Assembly (NCBI GenBank): GCA_038049695.1
Contig: CP142458.1
Span: 63,955,501-64,019,500 of the forward strand
Length of the DNA: 64,000 nucleotides
Direction of reading: 5' to 3'
From: Cinnamomum chago
Lineage: Eukaryota > Streptophyta > Magnoliopsida > Laurales > Lauraceae
The first letter of the stretch is position 1. Each line of letters starts with the position of its first letter. Position numbers and translations under genes: made by a program. Of the stretch, positions 48,141 through 59,376 are shown piece after piece. Under the pieces are notes generated by a model that did no database searches, had not been told where the DNA came from, and saw nothing but the letters and a program-made list of their open reading frames with translations.

Positions 48141-49964
48141 GAACTAGTGCTTGGGAGTGGACTAAAGAAGAAAAGCAACAGCTTGGTATAAGTGTTGGTT
48201 TTGAAGAAAGTGATCTCACTGTTCCTCCTATGAGTTCGCCTCCATCCATTTCATCTTCATCTGCATTGCCTAGCACTTCATTATCTGCATCTCCATCATC
48301 AATTCCTACTCATAGGAACCCTCCTCGAAATTTTCCATGCCAAAAAGATTTAGCGATTTTGAAATCGCTAGTGACAAAGATGTGAATGATGATGGTGATA
48401 TGATTAACCATGTTCTTTTTGCAGATTGCGATCCCATAGGTTTTGAAGAAGTTGTGAAAGAAGACAAATGGGTAAAAGTCATGGATGAAGAAATCAGGGC
48501 CATTGAGAAAAATGACACATGGGAGTTGGATGAACTTCCGAAAGGGCATAAAGCCATTGGTGTCAAATGGGTTTATGAGACCAAGTTGAAGGCGGATGGC
48601 TCCATAGATCGACATAAGGCAAGGCTCGTGGTGAAAGGCTATAAACACAAATCCAGAATTGATTATCATGAGGTATTTGCTCCTGTTGCTAGAATTGAAT
48701 CTGTCAGGATGTTGGTTGCTTTGGTAGCCCAAAACAAATGGAAGATCCATCAAATGGATGTGAAGTTAGCATTTTTAAAAGGATTTCTTGAAGAAGAGGT
48801 TTACATTGACCAACCTATTGGTTATGTAAAAGAAGGCAGTGAAGGCAAGGTGTACCGACTTAAGAAAGCTCTCTACGAGTTGAAACAAGCTCCAAGGGCA
48901 TGGTACACTCGCATTGACTCATATCTCCATGATAGTGGCTTTGTCAAGTGTCCTGATGAACATGCCATATATATTAAATCTAATGTGCAGGGTGATATGT
49001 TGTTGATCTCTTTATATGTTGATGATCTCATATTCACTGGTAACAATGTTTCTATGTTTGATGAGTTCAAAAGAACTATGATTCAGGAATTTGAGATGAC
49101 AGATATGGGCCTTATGTCTTACTACCTTGGGATAGAAGTGAATCAGATGAGTGATGGGATTTTTCTCTCCCAAAAGAAGTATGCAAGTGAGATCTTCAAA
49201 AGATTCAGAATGGAGAATTCTAAGCCTGTTAATACTCCTATGTTAACTGGTTTGAAGTTATCCAAAGAAAAGAAAGATAATTTGGTTGATCCTTTTTACT
49301 TCAAGAGTTTGATTGGGAGCCTTCGGTATCTATCTGCTACAAGGCCAGATATTGTGTTTAGTGTTGGTGTTCTTAGTTGTTATATGGATTTCCCAAGTCA
49401 AATTCATCTACAAGCTGCCAAAAGAATTTTGCGCTATATCAAAGGTAAAGTTGATGAAGGCATTTTTTATAATTGTACTAATGATTTTACACTGTTTGGA
49501 TTTTCTGACAGTGATTGGGCTGGAGATATGGATGATAGAAAGAGTACATCTGGTTATGTATTCTACATTGGGGATTGTGCTTTTACTTGGACATCCAAGA
49601 AACAAGATGTTGTTGCACTCTCAACGGGGAGTATGTAGCATTGGCATCATGTGCAAGCCAAGCCATATGGCTTAGAAGATTTATTGAGGAGATGAACCAT
49701 CCTCAAAAGGGTCCTACCGTGATCTATTGTGATAATAACTCAACCGTTTCCCTCACTAAAAATCCAGTTTCCCATGGTCGAAGCAAACACATAGATATAC
49801 AGTTCCACTTCATCTGGGAGCTTGCGAAGAATGAAGATGTTATGATTGAACATTGCAAGAGTGAAGAACAAGTTGCTGATATTTTTACAAAGGCACTCAA
49901 GCTCGACATATTCAACAAGTTGAAGATGAAGCTTGGCATGACAAGTCTAAAGATCCTAGTTTAA
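48141..49964 (+). pseudogene. Outer copia reverse transcriptase and RNase H (second part)
   Basis: Resumes at GTSAWEWTKEEKQQLG. After a Ser/Pro-rich linker and a frame change near 48335, the reverse transcriptase runs from about 48430: WVKVMDEEIRAIEKNDTW, KARLVVKGYKHK, FAPVARIESVRML, QMDVKLAFLKG, then LYVDDLIFTGN with the YVDD active site at about 49015. RNase H follows (SDSDWAGDMDDRKSTSGYVF, then after a frame change near 49625 EYVALASCASQAIWLR, CDNNSTVSL, KHIDIQFHFIWEL) and the polyprotein ends with TAA at 49962. Two frame changes only. Confidence 0.85.
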
Positions 49965-49971
49965 GGGAGGC

Positions 49972-50259
49972 TGTTGGTGAAATAAACTAGGATTAATTGT
50001 CTTTATGTTTTCAGTTATGTTTGCTTTTTAGTGAACAACAATTTGGGTGTTAGTGGATGGTAATGTGTGGGGGGTTAGTATTGTATTAGTGGTTGTAGGT
50101 TACAACATTCACTACTTAGAATAAGTTGTCATTCATGTTTCTTTAAGGGGCTGTTATGGGTTGTATGTCAACTCTTGTGGCCATTCACTCTCTTTGTTCT
50201 ATTTATATGCAAGTCAATAAACATAATAGTAATTATTCAGAGTATATTGATTTGTAACA
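49972..50259 (+). repeat. Outer copia 3' LTR
   Basis: 288 bp. Starts TGTTGGTGAAATAAACTAGG and ends GATTTGTAACA. Preceded by the purine tract. Confidence 0.9.
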
Positions 50260-50405
50260 AAAGCAACTTTGCTTTGACGAGACGCAAGAGTCACAGAGAT
50301 AAAAATTAAGCTGGGTACAGTATTATCACACCATTAAAGTCTAAATACTCACATCACCAAAAAATCAAATTCTTACTTCTCTTCTTTGTAGGAACCACAA
50401 ACCAA

Positions 50406-50543
50406 ATGTCGAACAGTATGTCTACAACTTCCATTGCAGCTCATTGGCTACGATGGGACGTGTTCTTGAGTTTCTGTGGAGCAAATACGCGCCGTACCAT
50501 AACTTTCAGTCTCTACAAAATAAATTGTACGTATGTATTTTGA
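50406..50543 (+). pseudogene. Truncated TIR resistance gene, copy 1
   Basis: Reads MSNSMSTTSIAAHWLRWDVF and then LSFCGANTRRTITFSLYK before leaving the family and stopping at TGA 50541. It aligns base for base with the start of the TIR exon at 62454, including about 140 bases of 5' flank (cttcttacttctc, then caaaccaaATGTCGAACAGTATG). The TIR core arginine in SFRGADTR is Cys here, and about three quarters of the exon is missing. Its promoter was also cut by the outer copia at 50260. Confidence 0.85.
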
Positions 50544-51134
50544 GAGAGTTTTTTAAACTTTTCAAATAAATTATTATTTGAAAGTGTATTTGATAGATTG
50601 ACCAAGAGCTTATAAGAAATTATAAACTAGCTATAAGCTCGATATGCCAAACGGGTCTTAACTGGATAAACATTATTTGATTAATCATCAAAATCCAAAA
50701 TGCTACACGCATGCAAAATAAAAGTATCTGGTGGGGCAAATAAAAAAAAGGAAAAAATAAAACCATTTTTTAAGAGGGTGGGGCATATTATATAAGAGGG
50801 TGATTTGGTATAATCATTTTTTTTTCAAAAGTATCCAGCATAAAATTTGAGTTTACGTATTCATATTTTATTAAGGAAAATGATTTTTAATAATTATAGA
50901 CTTTTAGATTTTCACAACTTATTTCCGTTTTTAATTAATATACGGTTATCATTTTATACTTTACATCAACTATAAATTTAAATTTTCTTAACAAAAAAAA
51001 CTACACATTTAAATTAAAAAAAAACTCTTTATTTCCTTCTAACTTTAACTCTCAATAAATTAAATGCACACACACATGTGTACTACAACCTCTAGTGTTT
51101 ATGAAAAAAAGGACAATAAAAGAAGAGTATGTTT
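50544..51134. other. AT-rich spacer, no gene
   Basis: Low-complexity A/T runs, e.g. 50740-50760 and 50995-51030. No recognised repeat. Confidence 0.5.
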
Positions 51135-52140
51135 TAATATTGATAATTCCTTTGCATGCAACTTCTTCATACTTACCTAGTAGAGTCAGATCCCCAAGTT
51201 CGATCTGCTGATTGCATAAATATTTATCACGATAATGCAACTCATATCTCGTTTGGTGATAGAAAATTAAAATATTTATTATATTTTAAAAATGTTTATT
51301 AAAAATAAAAAAATTAGAATATTATTAATTTAATTAAAATTTTAATACATAGTTACATAATTCGATAATTCTTTTTTATTATGTTCCTAACATAATTTGT
51401 TATTTGATAATTATTTTCTAATATAAATTTTATTTTATCTCAATAATTTTTAATTGATCATGACAAGTGGGTCCTACATTCTATGTTTGTTTGGTTCAAA
51501 GTTTAATAATAATTATTTTTTGCTGAAAATAAATTGTTTTTTTTTATAGACAATCGATATATAATAAGTAATTTTTATAGGTAAAAATAAACATATATAA
51601 GAACGTTTGTATTATATTATATACAGACGTTTGACATATTTATTTATGTTTAAGTAGTTATAAATATCCATAAGCCCAAACAAACAATACCACATTTATT
51701 TTCTCCATATTCCTCATGAAATCAGCTTTTTTTTTTTTGTATAAATTTATCTTTGCATTATGTTTTGCATAGTAACAACTAACAACCTATAATACAATGC
51801 ACCCATTTTTGTACATTCTCAAACACTTACCTCCCACGAACTCAATTCTCTTAACGCATGAAAAATATTTAATATTGTTTGTGCATCGGTGAAGTACCAA
51901 GCAGTACTTTTAATGTCACTATCAAATGTAAAAATTATTTCATAAAAATTTAAAATAATTATAATTTGAAAGTTTTAAGTGATTTTCAAATATCATATCA
52001 TCCTATTCCAAAAACACGGAATCTCATCAAATTATTCAAGGTCAAATTCGAAATTGGAAATGCCAGGTTCCATGAAACTTCCCATTTGCACAAATACTAC
52101 GACTATGAGCACCAATGGATCGAGAAATGAATAACGTACG
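51135..52140 (+). repeat. Upstream region of TIR gene copy 2 (segmental duplicate)
   Basis: Diverged duplicate of 35445-36823, colinear and in the same orientation but lacking the 36140-36700 part. It is cut at GTACG by the Ty3 element and continues at 61440. Confidence 0.7.
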
Positions 52141-52822
52141 TGTAAGTGCCTAAAAATTACGGACTTGATTATTAGAGGATTAAGCTCTTGATTTGGAGAT
52201 CTTGGGAAGATAAGGGGAAAGGATCGAGCCTCCGATAACCTGAAAGGAAGAAAAACGGTAAGAGCCTCTGGCTGCATGTAGCCGAAGGCACTCCGATGTT
52301 TAAGTCAGTATGGGAACTGAAGGGAATAGAGGAAGAGAGCTTTGGGAGGGAGAGATTATGCGTACCTCACATGGTTTCCCTTCATGCAATATATAGACGT
52401 GAAAGTCATCATTGGACTGCCCTCATGAGGGGACGGAAGTCCTATCAGAGTGTACTTCTTATATCCTGAGTGGGGGTAGGTAAAAAGGGAATGTCCCATC
52501 GGGCCATCATCCCATGCCTATGGACATGACCCTAAGATAAGGCGTGCCCTTTATCTAGGTCCGGCGCCCACTCTTCCTGTCAGTTCACCTTTTCCGTCAC
52601 GGCAGCGCATTTATGGCTGCATTTATGGTTGAATGACAGGAGACCGAGATCAAGCTTAAGGCCGAGACCGAGGCGGACGCTAATGAACGTGGCAGCCGAG
52701 TCGACCCCATGTGCGCCCGAGATGGTGCCTCATCCGAACTTGGAGGACACCGAGACTGGAGATACCCCCGAGCTTGAGGAGCGGTCCCACCCAAACCTGT
52801 GATTACGGAATGCCCCCACACA
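52141..52822 (-). repeat. Tat element 3' LTR
   Basis: Starts TGTAAGTGCCTAAAAATTAC and ends CCCCCACACA. The adjacent ATTGCCCCCTAGC is the complement of a purine tract, as expected for the 3' LTR of a minus-strand element. Confidence 0.9.
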
Positions 52823-53167
52823 ATTGCCCCCTAGCTCTCGACCTCTTGGTCCTCCCGAGGTCGGGAGCTAACGACTGGACGGATGAGTTGGCCCGGTCTT
52901 ATCGTATCTAGCTTTTGAGATTCTCATCATGACGCCTCTTCGTTTGCCCAGGCAATACATAGGCATCATAAATGCTCTACTATGGTGGGCACTTGGGGCG
53001 CCGTCTCGTATGCCCGAGGTGATAAATGTCGTACCGGAGGCATGGCGAGAGACGAACCATCGCTGCCATGTGGAGTCCTCCGTCTGGCCGTTCGCCGGGA
53101 TCGAAGCGAAGCGTGGCGAGTTCGAAGAGACACTTCGCGTGCGCGAGAATTAAGGAGGGCATCCCTC

Positions 53168-53175
53168 TATAAAAT
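53168..53175 (+). promoter_or_regulatory. TATA box of the antisense gene
   Basis: TATAAAAT lies 307 bp before the ATG at 53482, followed by a CT-rich leader. It is outside the LTR and on the strand opposite to gag-pol, so it would give the antisense gene its own promoter. Confidence 0.55.
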
Positions 53176-53481
53176 GGGGGTGCCCCTCTCCTTTCTTCCC
53201 TTACCCTAGCTTTTGTCCAAAGGAGATCTTTGCGGAAGAAGAACATCTTGCTGCAACCCTGCCCAAGTCAGAGGACCACCGAACTCGGAGACTCTTCTTC
53301 CTCTGCTTCCTACTCCTTGCCTTTTCGTCTTCTGCAATCCTCCATGCTCTTTCTGTGAGTTCCATTCTCTGTCCTTGCTTCTTCTTCGTGCTTCCTTTTC
53401 TCTTCGTTTTCAGAAGGTTTAGGTCCTTTAGGGTTTTTCCAGTTTTTACTTCTAGTCACCTGCCCCTTAGCCTTCCAAAAA

Positions 53482-55884
53482 ATGGGGATTTATAGCCACT
53501 GGTTAGAGGGTCCTGCAGCCCTGGAGGCCTTTAGGTCATCGTTTAAGATCTCGGCTGACGTCCTGGTGAAACCCGGCGACCTCGAGGGCCTTCCTGATGG
53601 CCTTTCCCGGTACAAGAACTGGATGCCTTTCCCCATACTGTTGGTGTGCGAAGGCGGGGTCAGGTTCCCTATCCATCCGCTCCTCCGGTCTTGCCTCAAT
53701 GCGTGGCACATCTGCCCCTTCCAGTTGATGCCAAATGGTTTCAAGATTGTAATGGGCGTGGCAGAGCTAAACTGGATCCTCGACATCGACCTCGGGGTAC
53801 TTGACATAGAAGATGTCTATGACATCTGTAAAGCTGCAGGGGGTGAGGATTCATACTACCTCCGGGCGAAGGCCAGACGTTGGCCCTTGGTGAATGCCCT
53901 AGAGGATTCGAACAAATACGTCGGGGATGAACGGATCGTGGTCTCGGGGAACTGGGAGTTCAGGGGGACCGAGACCGAACATGAGCGGAGAATCCAGGTC
54001 CCACGGAGACCTGGAACCCCTCCCAGTAAACACCTGTCCTTCTAGGTTTATTCGTGTTGTTTTTGCTCGTCGTTTATGTCGAGCTGACGCCCTTGCTGTT
54101 CTCTACGCAGGTATTCAGAGAAGGAGGAGAGAGGCCAGCTTCGACAAGTGGAAGAGGAACGACGTGTGTTTGGAGAAGATCTACAGTTACCACGGTCACC
54201 ACGACCGGGCTGCTTTCTCTCTGCTCGGATACAAGCCGCGGTACCAGTCTTATACTAGGAAGACTACCGAGGTCCCCCTTCAGCCGATAGGGGAGATTGT
54301 ACTCGCGCTTGCCGAGACCAGCAGTCAAGCCTCGGAGCCTCAAGGCCCGATCCTTATTGCTGATAGCCCCTCCTCCCGAGACCAAGAAGAAGAAAAAGAA
54401 GAAGAAGAAGAAGAAGAAGAAGAAGAAGAGGAGGAGATGGACGGACAACGCCCTCCCTTGAAGAACTTGGGGGCTATGATCTTCGCGGGCCGAGCTCCCC
54501 CCGCCTCCAAGCGTGCCCCCAGCGGGTCAGGCGCCTCCCAGGGCGCCGCAGCGGCCGCTTCCTCCGGTTCGTCGGGAGCAATTGCGGCCGCCTCTGCCAA
54601 AGCCAAGAAGGGGAGGTCGGTGGAGCCCTCCAAGGAAATCCTGCTGCCCAAGGAACCTCATCCGCTTAGGGACAACAGGCCGAGGGTGGTGGAGGCCGAG
54701 AAGGAGGCTCTGCCGCCTCCCCCACAAGAGGAGACCCGGCCTCGATCCGCGGAGGCCGAAAAGGGGGGCGAGGGGCCTCCTCCCGAGAAGAGGCCTCGCG
54801 TGGGGGGCGAGGAGGAGAGGCTCCAGGAAGCGGCCCTGCAGTCCACGCCGGCGCCCTGGAGGCCCAACTTCGACCTCAACCCTAACCAGCCCATGACCAT
54901 GGGGGATAGGCTGGGGAACAGCTGGGAGTCGGTCGTGGCCCTCGCTCGGGGATGTGCCCTCCCCATGGACATGGAGAAGCACAAAAAGGCCGGGACGATG
55001 GGCCTGCTCCATCAAATGATGAGGGCGTCACTTGAGGTGATTTTCCTCCTTCTGCTTTCGAATTTCTGCCTCTCGGTTGCCCGGTCTGATTCCCTTACTA
55101 TTTTCATCCTTTTGCAGAATGTACAGAGGCTCCAAATAATAATGGCGAGGCGGGTGGAAACAGCTGCTCAGGTCGCCGAGATGGAGAAGGAGAGGAAGAA
55201 GATGGGGGATGCGCTGGAGGCAGCGCGGCTGAAATAAAGAAGTTGGAGGAGAAGCTCGCCCAATACGCAACGGAACAACAGGCTGCGAAGACCGAGATCA
55301 TTAAGTTGCGGGGCAAGAATAAAAATCTGAGGGGCGCCGTCGATGACAAGGCGAGGAGGGCGGTCCAACTGGAGGCCGAGCTTGCCCAGAAGGGGGCCGA
55401 GCTCGCCAAGAGGGAGGCCGAGCTCGCCCATAAGCAAAATGAATTGGCTGGGAAGGAGGCCGAGCTCGAGGCTTCCAGGAAAGAGAGGGCCGATGTCGAG
55501 TCCACCCTGCGAGCTCAAGTTGCAAAAGCTTACCAAGATGGGGTTGACTGGGCGTCGGAGGAGTACGTGGCTCAAATCACGGATCTGAGCCCGGTGCTGT
55601 TCGAGATGGGGTGCAGGGAGGCCCTTCGTAAGTACGGGGTTGCTGAGGACGACCCCATATTTGCGAACCTTCCCCAGTTCCAACCTGCAGTGCCGAGCTC
55701 AGAGTCAGAGCCTGGCTCCAACCCTCCTGAGGCCCCTACCGAAGCCCCAGGCGTATCTCCTCCGCCTCCGACCCCCGCCGAGGTCGAGACTGCCCAGGCT
55801 CCCCTTACGGCTCCTTCATCTGACGCTCCTGCCTCGTCCGATCCTCCAGAGTCGAATAAAGATGCGGCGCCCGAGAAGCAATAG
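53482..55884 (+). CDS. Antisense gene of the Tat element (putative PF04195-like protein), three exons
   Basis: Exon 1 (53482-54025) encodes MGIYSHWLEGPAALEAFRSS and a FPIHPLLRSCLNAWHICPFQL motif typical of the 'putative gypsy-type transposon' (Transposase_28, PF04195) family. Intron 54026-54110 has GTAAAC and CTCTACGCAG ends. Removing it joins PPS to IQRRRREASFDKWKR in frame. Exon 2 (54111-55036) has a poly-Glu run from (GAA)n, Ala/Pro-rich and basic parts and FDLNPNQPM. Intron 55037-55117 (GTGATT...TTTTGCAG) also keeps frame. Exon 3 (55118-55884) is a coiled coil with AELAQKGAELAKREAELAHK heptads, then a Pro-rich tail. One net frame change lies between about 55200 and 55228, so the present copy is broken there. 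Total about 745 residues. Function unknown. Tat elements are known to carry antisense genes here. Confidence 0.7.
54388..54436 (+). repeat. (GAA)n repeat coding for poly-Glu
   Basis: Trinucleotide run in exon 2 of the antisense gene giving about 15 Glu residues. It is read as a long Phe/Ser tract in other frames, which explains spurious open frames there. Confidence 0.85.
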
Positions 55885-56423
55885 GATTTTCTTTTTCTTG
55901 ATGTATTTTTGTTTTTTTTCTGAAATGTACAAAGCTCTGTAACCATTCTTCTATCAATGAAAAAATGAATTTTCTTTTTTAGATCTCCAGCTGCTTTCTT
56001 ATTTCTTTCTTCTTTCAATGGTGTGTGGATGTCATGATGACCAAAACCTACAAGTGGTTGAGGTCGGTAATGAAATCAGACTCCAACCAACCTTACAAGT
56101 GGCGCAGGTCGGTGAGTTCACTAGACTGGGTGACGGTAGGCCTCGCCGCCACTCGGTCAATAGTTAGGCTTCAATGAAACGCTCCTGAGGGTAGAATCTT
56201 GGGAAAAGGCCATAGTTAGTTTGTACTACACCCCGAGATGCGACCTTCTTGTTGGAGAGCCAGGGCCGTGCCCTTAGATGACCCGAGGGGTCTGGGCTGA
56301 GATCACAGGCAGGCCGAGTTCCGCGACTTCAGATATTTGGCCCTTTTTATGTCCTGAGGGGATGGCCTGTTGTCTGAGATTGCGGTGAGGAGCAGAGTTC
56401 TGGCCTTGTAGCCGGTTTCAAGG

Positions 56424-57100
56424 AGGCTGGCGTGGGAGCCGGAGCCTTGGGAAGTTGGCTCTCTGACCGAACTCAAAGAGGCTGGCACGGGGGCCGGAGC
56501 CTTGGGGAGTTGATCCTCTAACCGAACTCAAAGAGGCTGGCACGAGGGCCGGAGCCTTGGGGAGTTGATCTTCTGACCGAACTTAAAGAGGCTGGCACGA
56601 GGGCCGGAACCTTGGGGAGTTGGTCCTCTGACCGAACTCAAATAGTCTGGCACGAGGGCCGGAGCCTTGGGGAGTTGGTCCTCTGACCGAACTCAAAGAG
56701 GCTGGCGTGAGAGCCGGAGCCTTGGGGGAGTTGATCCTCTAACCGAACTCAGAGAGGCTGGCGCGAGGGCCGGAGCCTTGGGGAGTTGGTCCTCTGACCG
56801 AACTCAAAGAGGCTGGCACGAGGGCCGGAGCCTTGGGGAGTTGGTCCTCTGACCGAACTCAAAGAGGCTGGCACGAGGGCCGGAGCCTTGGGGAGTTGGT
56901 CTTCTGACCGAACTCAAAGAGGCTGGCGTGAGAGCCGGAGCCTTGGGGAGTTGATCCTCTTACCGAACTCAGAGAGGCTGGCGCGAGGGCCGGAGCCTTT
57001 GGGAGTTGGTCCTTTGACCGAACTCAAAGAGGCTGGCGTGAGAGCCGGAGCCTTTGGTCCTATGACCGAACCCAAAGAGGTTGGCCTAGGATCTGGAGCC
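56424..57100. repeat. 55-bp minisatellite, about 12 units
   Basis: Each unit reads GAGGCTGGCACGAGGGCCGG, then AGCCTTGGGGAGTTGGTCCT, then CTGACCGAACTCAAA. Unit starts are near 56424, 56478, 56533, 56588, 56643, 56698, 56754, 56809, 56864, 56920, 56976 and 57028, plus a worn last unit at 57076. Units differ by a few bases. The array lies between the end of pol (57177) and the 3' end of the antisense gene (55884), so both transcription units end towards it. Confidence 0.95.
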
Positions 57101-57176
57101 TTGCTCATAACTGGAAAGACATAAGCGGATTACTGCCAAAGGATCATTCTTTATTGATTTATCATTTTGAATACAA

Positions 57177-59376
57177 CTAGGAGTAATACTTCTTGAGATG
57201 CGCAGCATTCCATGGTCGTGGCAACTCTTTGCCATCCATCCCCTCAAGTCTGTAGGCTGACCTCCCAGAGACCGAGATCACTTTAAAGGGGCCGAGCCAA
57301 TTCGGCGCGAGTTTGCCTTCGTTAGGATCTCTATCTGCCGGAAGTGCTCTTTTTAGGACTTGTTCTCCAACTGAGAATTTCCTCTCTTTGACCCTCTGAT
57401 TGTATCCTCTGGATAGCTGCTGCTGATTGGAGGCCAGACGCACGGATGTCGCTTCCCTTCGTTCCTCGGCCAAGTCGAGCTCTCTGGCAAGGTTGATCTC
57501 GTTTTGCCCTTGATTGAAGAGGTTCGTCCTCAATGTTGGGAGGCCGACCTCGAGAGGGATCACGGCCTCCATCCCATAGGCCAGTGAAAAAGGAGTCGCC
57601 GAAGTGGATCGCCTCGGGGTGGTCCTGTATGCCCAAAGGACACTCGGCAATTCTTCCACCCATCTGCCCTTAGCTTTATCAAGCCTCTTTTTGAGTCCGT
57701 CCAGCACCACCTTGTTTGAGATCTCAGCTTGCCCGTTGCTCTGTGGGTAAGCCGGAGTCGCATAAAGGTTCCTGATACCGTGCTCCTGGCAGAAGTTTCT
57801 GAAGAGTTTTGAATCGAACTGGATCCCGTTGTCCGAGACCAGAGCCCTGGGGATCCCGAACCTCGTGACGGTGTTTTTCCACACAAAATTCTTCGTGTCG
57901 TGCTCGGTGATGGAGAACAAGGCCTCTGCCTTTATCCATTTTGTGAAGTAATCAGTGCCCACCATCAACCACCTTTTGTTCCCTGGAGTGCGGTGAAGAG
58001 GACCCACGATGTCCAGCCCCCACTAAGCGAAGGGCCACGGACTGGAGAGGGGACTCAGGTCCCGAGCTGGCTGATGCAGGGAATGGGAGAACTTCTGGCA
58101 TTTTTCACACTTTCTGGCGTAGAGCTAGGCATCTTTCTGCATGTAGGGCCACCAATAGCCCTGGCTAATAGCTCTGTACGCCAGTGATCTTCCTTCGATG
58201 TGGCTTCCACAAATTCCTTCGTGAATTTCAAAGAGGAAGTCTTCCACCTTGCTTGGGTGAACGCATTGAAGATATGGTCCTGAGTAGGATTTTCTGTAGA
58301 GTTTTTCATCTGGGGATAACAAGAAATGAGCCGCTTTCATCCTTACCTTGTGAGCTTCATTCCTGTCATCGGGGAGCTTATCCTCTTTTAGGAATGTCGT
58401 GATCGGGTCCATCCAGCTCGGGCCGAGATCAGTGCACAAGACTTGCCGAACTGGAAGGAGTTCTATGCTCGGTCTTTTTAATATCCCCACATCGACCGTT
58501 CTTCTTTTCCCTGCCTCTACGGCTGAGGCCAAGTTGGCTAGGGCGTCTGCGTGGCAAATGGATTCCCTGCCGATCTGCCTGACTTCAACTTTTTCTAACT
58601 GGGAAAGGAGCTGCCTGGTGTGGGCTAGGTAGGCCGCCATTCTTTCGTCTCGGGCTTGATAATCTCTGCTCAGCTGGTTCGTCACCAACTGGGAATCGCT
58701 GAAGACTACAAGCCGACGTGCCCCCAGTATCTTTGCACTGCCGAGATCCGCGATCAGTGCTTCGTATTCCGCTTCATTGTTTGATGCTTTGAAATCAAGG
58801 GTCAGTGCTTGCTCTATGACTAGTCCTTCTGGGGTTTGGAGGACTACGCCGGCGCCAGCTTTTCTGGAAGTCGCAGAACCGTCGACGAAGACTTTCCAGG
58901 CTGACTCAAGGAATTTTTTCCAGGACTGGTCTTCCTCGGCCTTGATTTCAGCCTTATCATTGCCCTTGGAGTCCCCCAGTTCGGTATCGAGCGAGGTCGG
59001 TGCCGAACTAGGAGAGGTGAACTCGACGATGAAGTCTGCTAGGACCTGCGCTTTGATTGCCGTTCTGGGTTGACATTGGATTTCGAATTGCCCCAGTTCG
59101 ATGGCCCACTTGGAGATTCGGCCAGAAAAGTCCGCCTTTCGAAAAAAGGACTTGAGTGGGTATTCCGTGACGACCATCACCGTATATGTCTGGAAGTAAT
59201 GGGAGAGCTTGCGAGAGGCGCTGATGAGTGCCAGCGCTAGCTTTTCGAGTGGCAGATACCTGGTCTCGGCATCGAGCAAGTTTTGCTTGTGTAATAGATG
59301 GGGCGTTGTTGCTTGTCGTCCTCTCGGACTAACACCGAGCTCACTGCATGGTCCGAGACTGCAAGGTAGAGATAGA
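57177..59376 (-). pseudogene. Tat element RNase H pair and integrase
   Basis: On the minus strand from 59376: LYLAVSDHAVSSVLVREDDK and TRYLPLEKLALALISASRKL (Ty3 RNase H with a frame change near 59275), then the second, archaeal-type RNase H (WKVFVDGSATSRKAGAGVVL, NNEAEYEALIADL, VFSDSQLVTNQL, HADALANLAS). Integrase follows: a zinc-binding start (HEGICGSHIEGRSLAYR, GYWWPYMQKDA), then in the next frame TDYFTKWIKAEAL, RALVSDNGIQFDS, ATPAYPQSNGQAE, and the GPFKV chromatin-facing end to TAA at 57177. Dual RNase H marks the Tat lineage. A stop near 58024 (PWPFA-stop) and a break at 58125 separate RNase H from integrase. The N-terminal limit at 59376 is a sharp junction with unrelated LTR sequence, so reverse transcriptase is missing. 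Confidence 0.85.

Larger units (their letters stand above)
36824..50259 (+). mobile_element. Full-length Ty1/copia element (outer), with two nested insertions
   Basis: LTRs 36824-37114 and 49972-50259. Perfect AAAGC target duplications lie at 36819-36823 and 50260-50264. Primer site TGGTATCAGAGCC at 37117-37129 and purine tract AAGGGAGG at 49963-49970. Gag-pol was complete in order but is interrupted by a second copia (37232-44147, minus strand) and by a solo LTR (46355-48135). Without these the element is about 4.7 kb, normal for copia. By eye the LTRs differ at about nine positions in 290, roughly 3 percent. Confidence 0.9.

Noticed and set aside
38822-49964. Endogenous pararetrovirus or other viral insertion
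   Set aside because: Domain order protease-integrase-reverse transcriptase-RNase H, Met-tRNA primer site and LTRs with 4-5-bp target duplications identify Ty1/copia retrotransposons; no movement or coat protein-like frame was seen.
54074-55683. Several long minus-strand and alternate-frame open frames across 54.0-55.7 kb
   Set aside because: They are shadows of the GC-rich antisense gene; they consist of low-complexity Phe, Ser, Pro or Arg runs and have no domain.
56303-57124. Open frames with repeated SWSSDRTQRGW-type peptides
   Set aside because: They are translations of the 55-bp minisatellite (unit length not a multiple of three, phase kept only over three units) and have no support as a protein.
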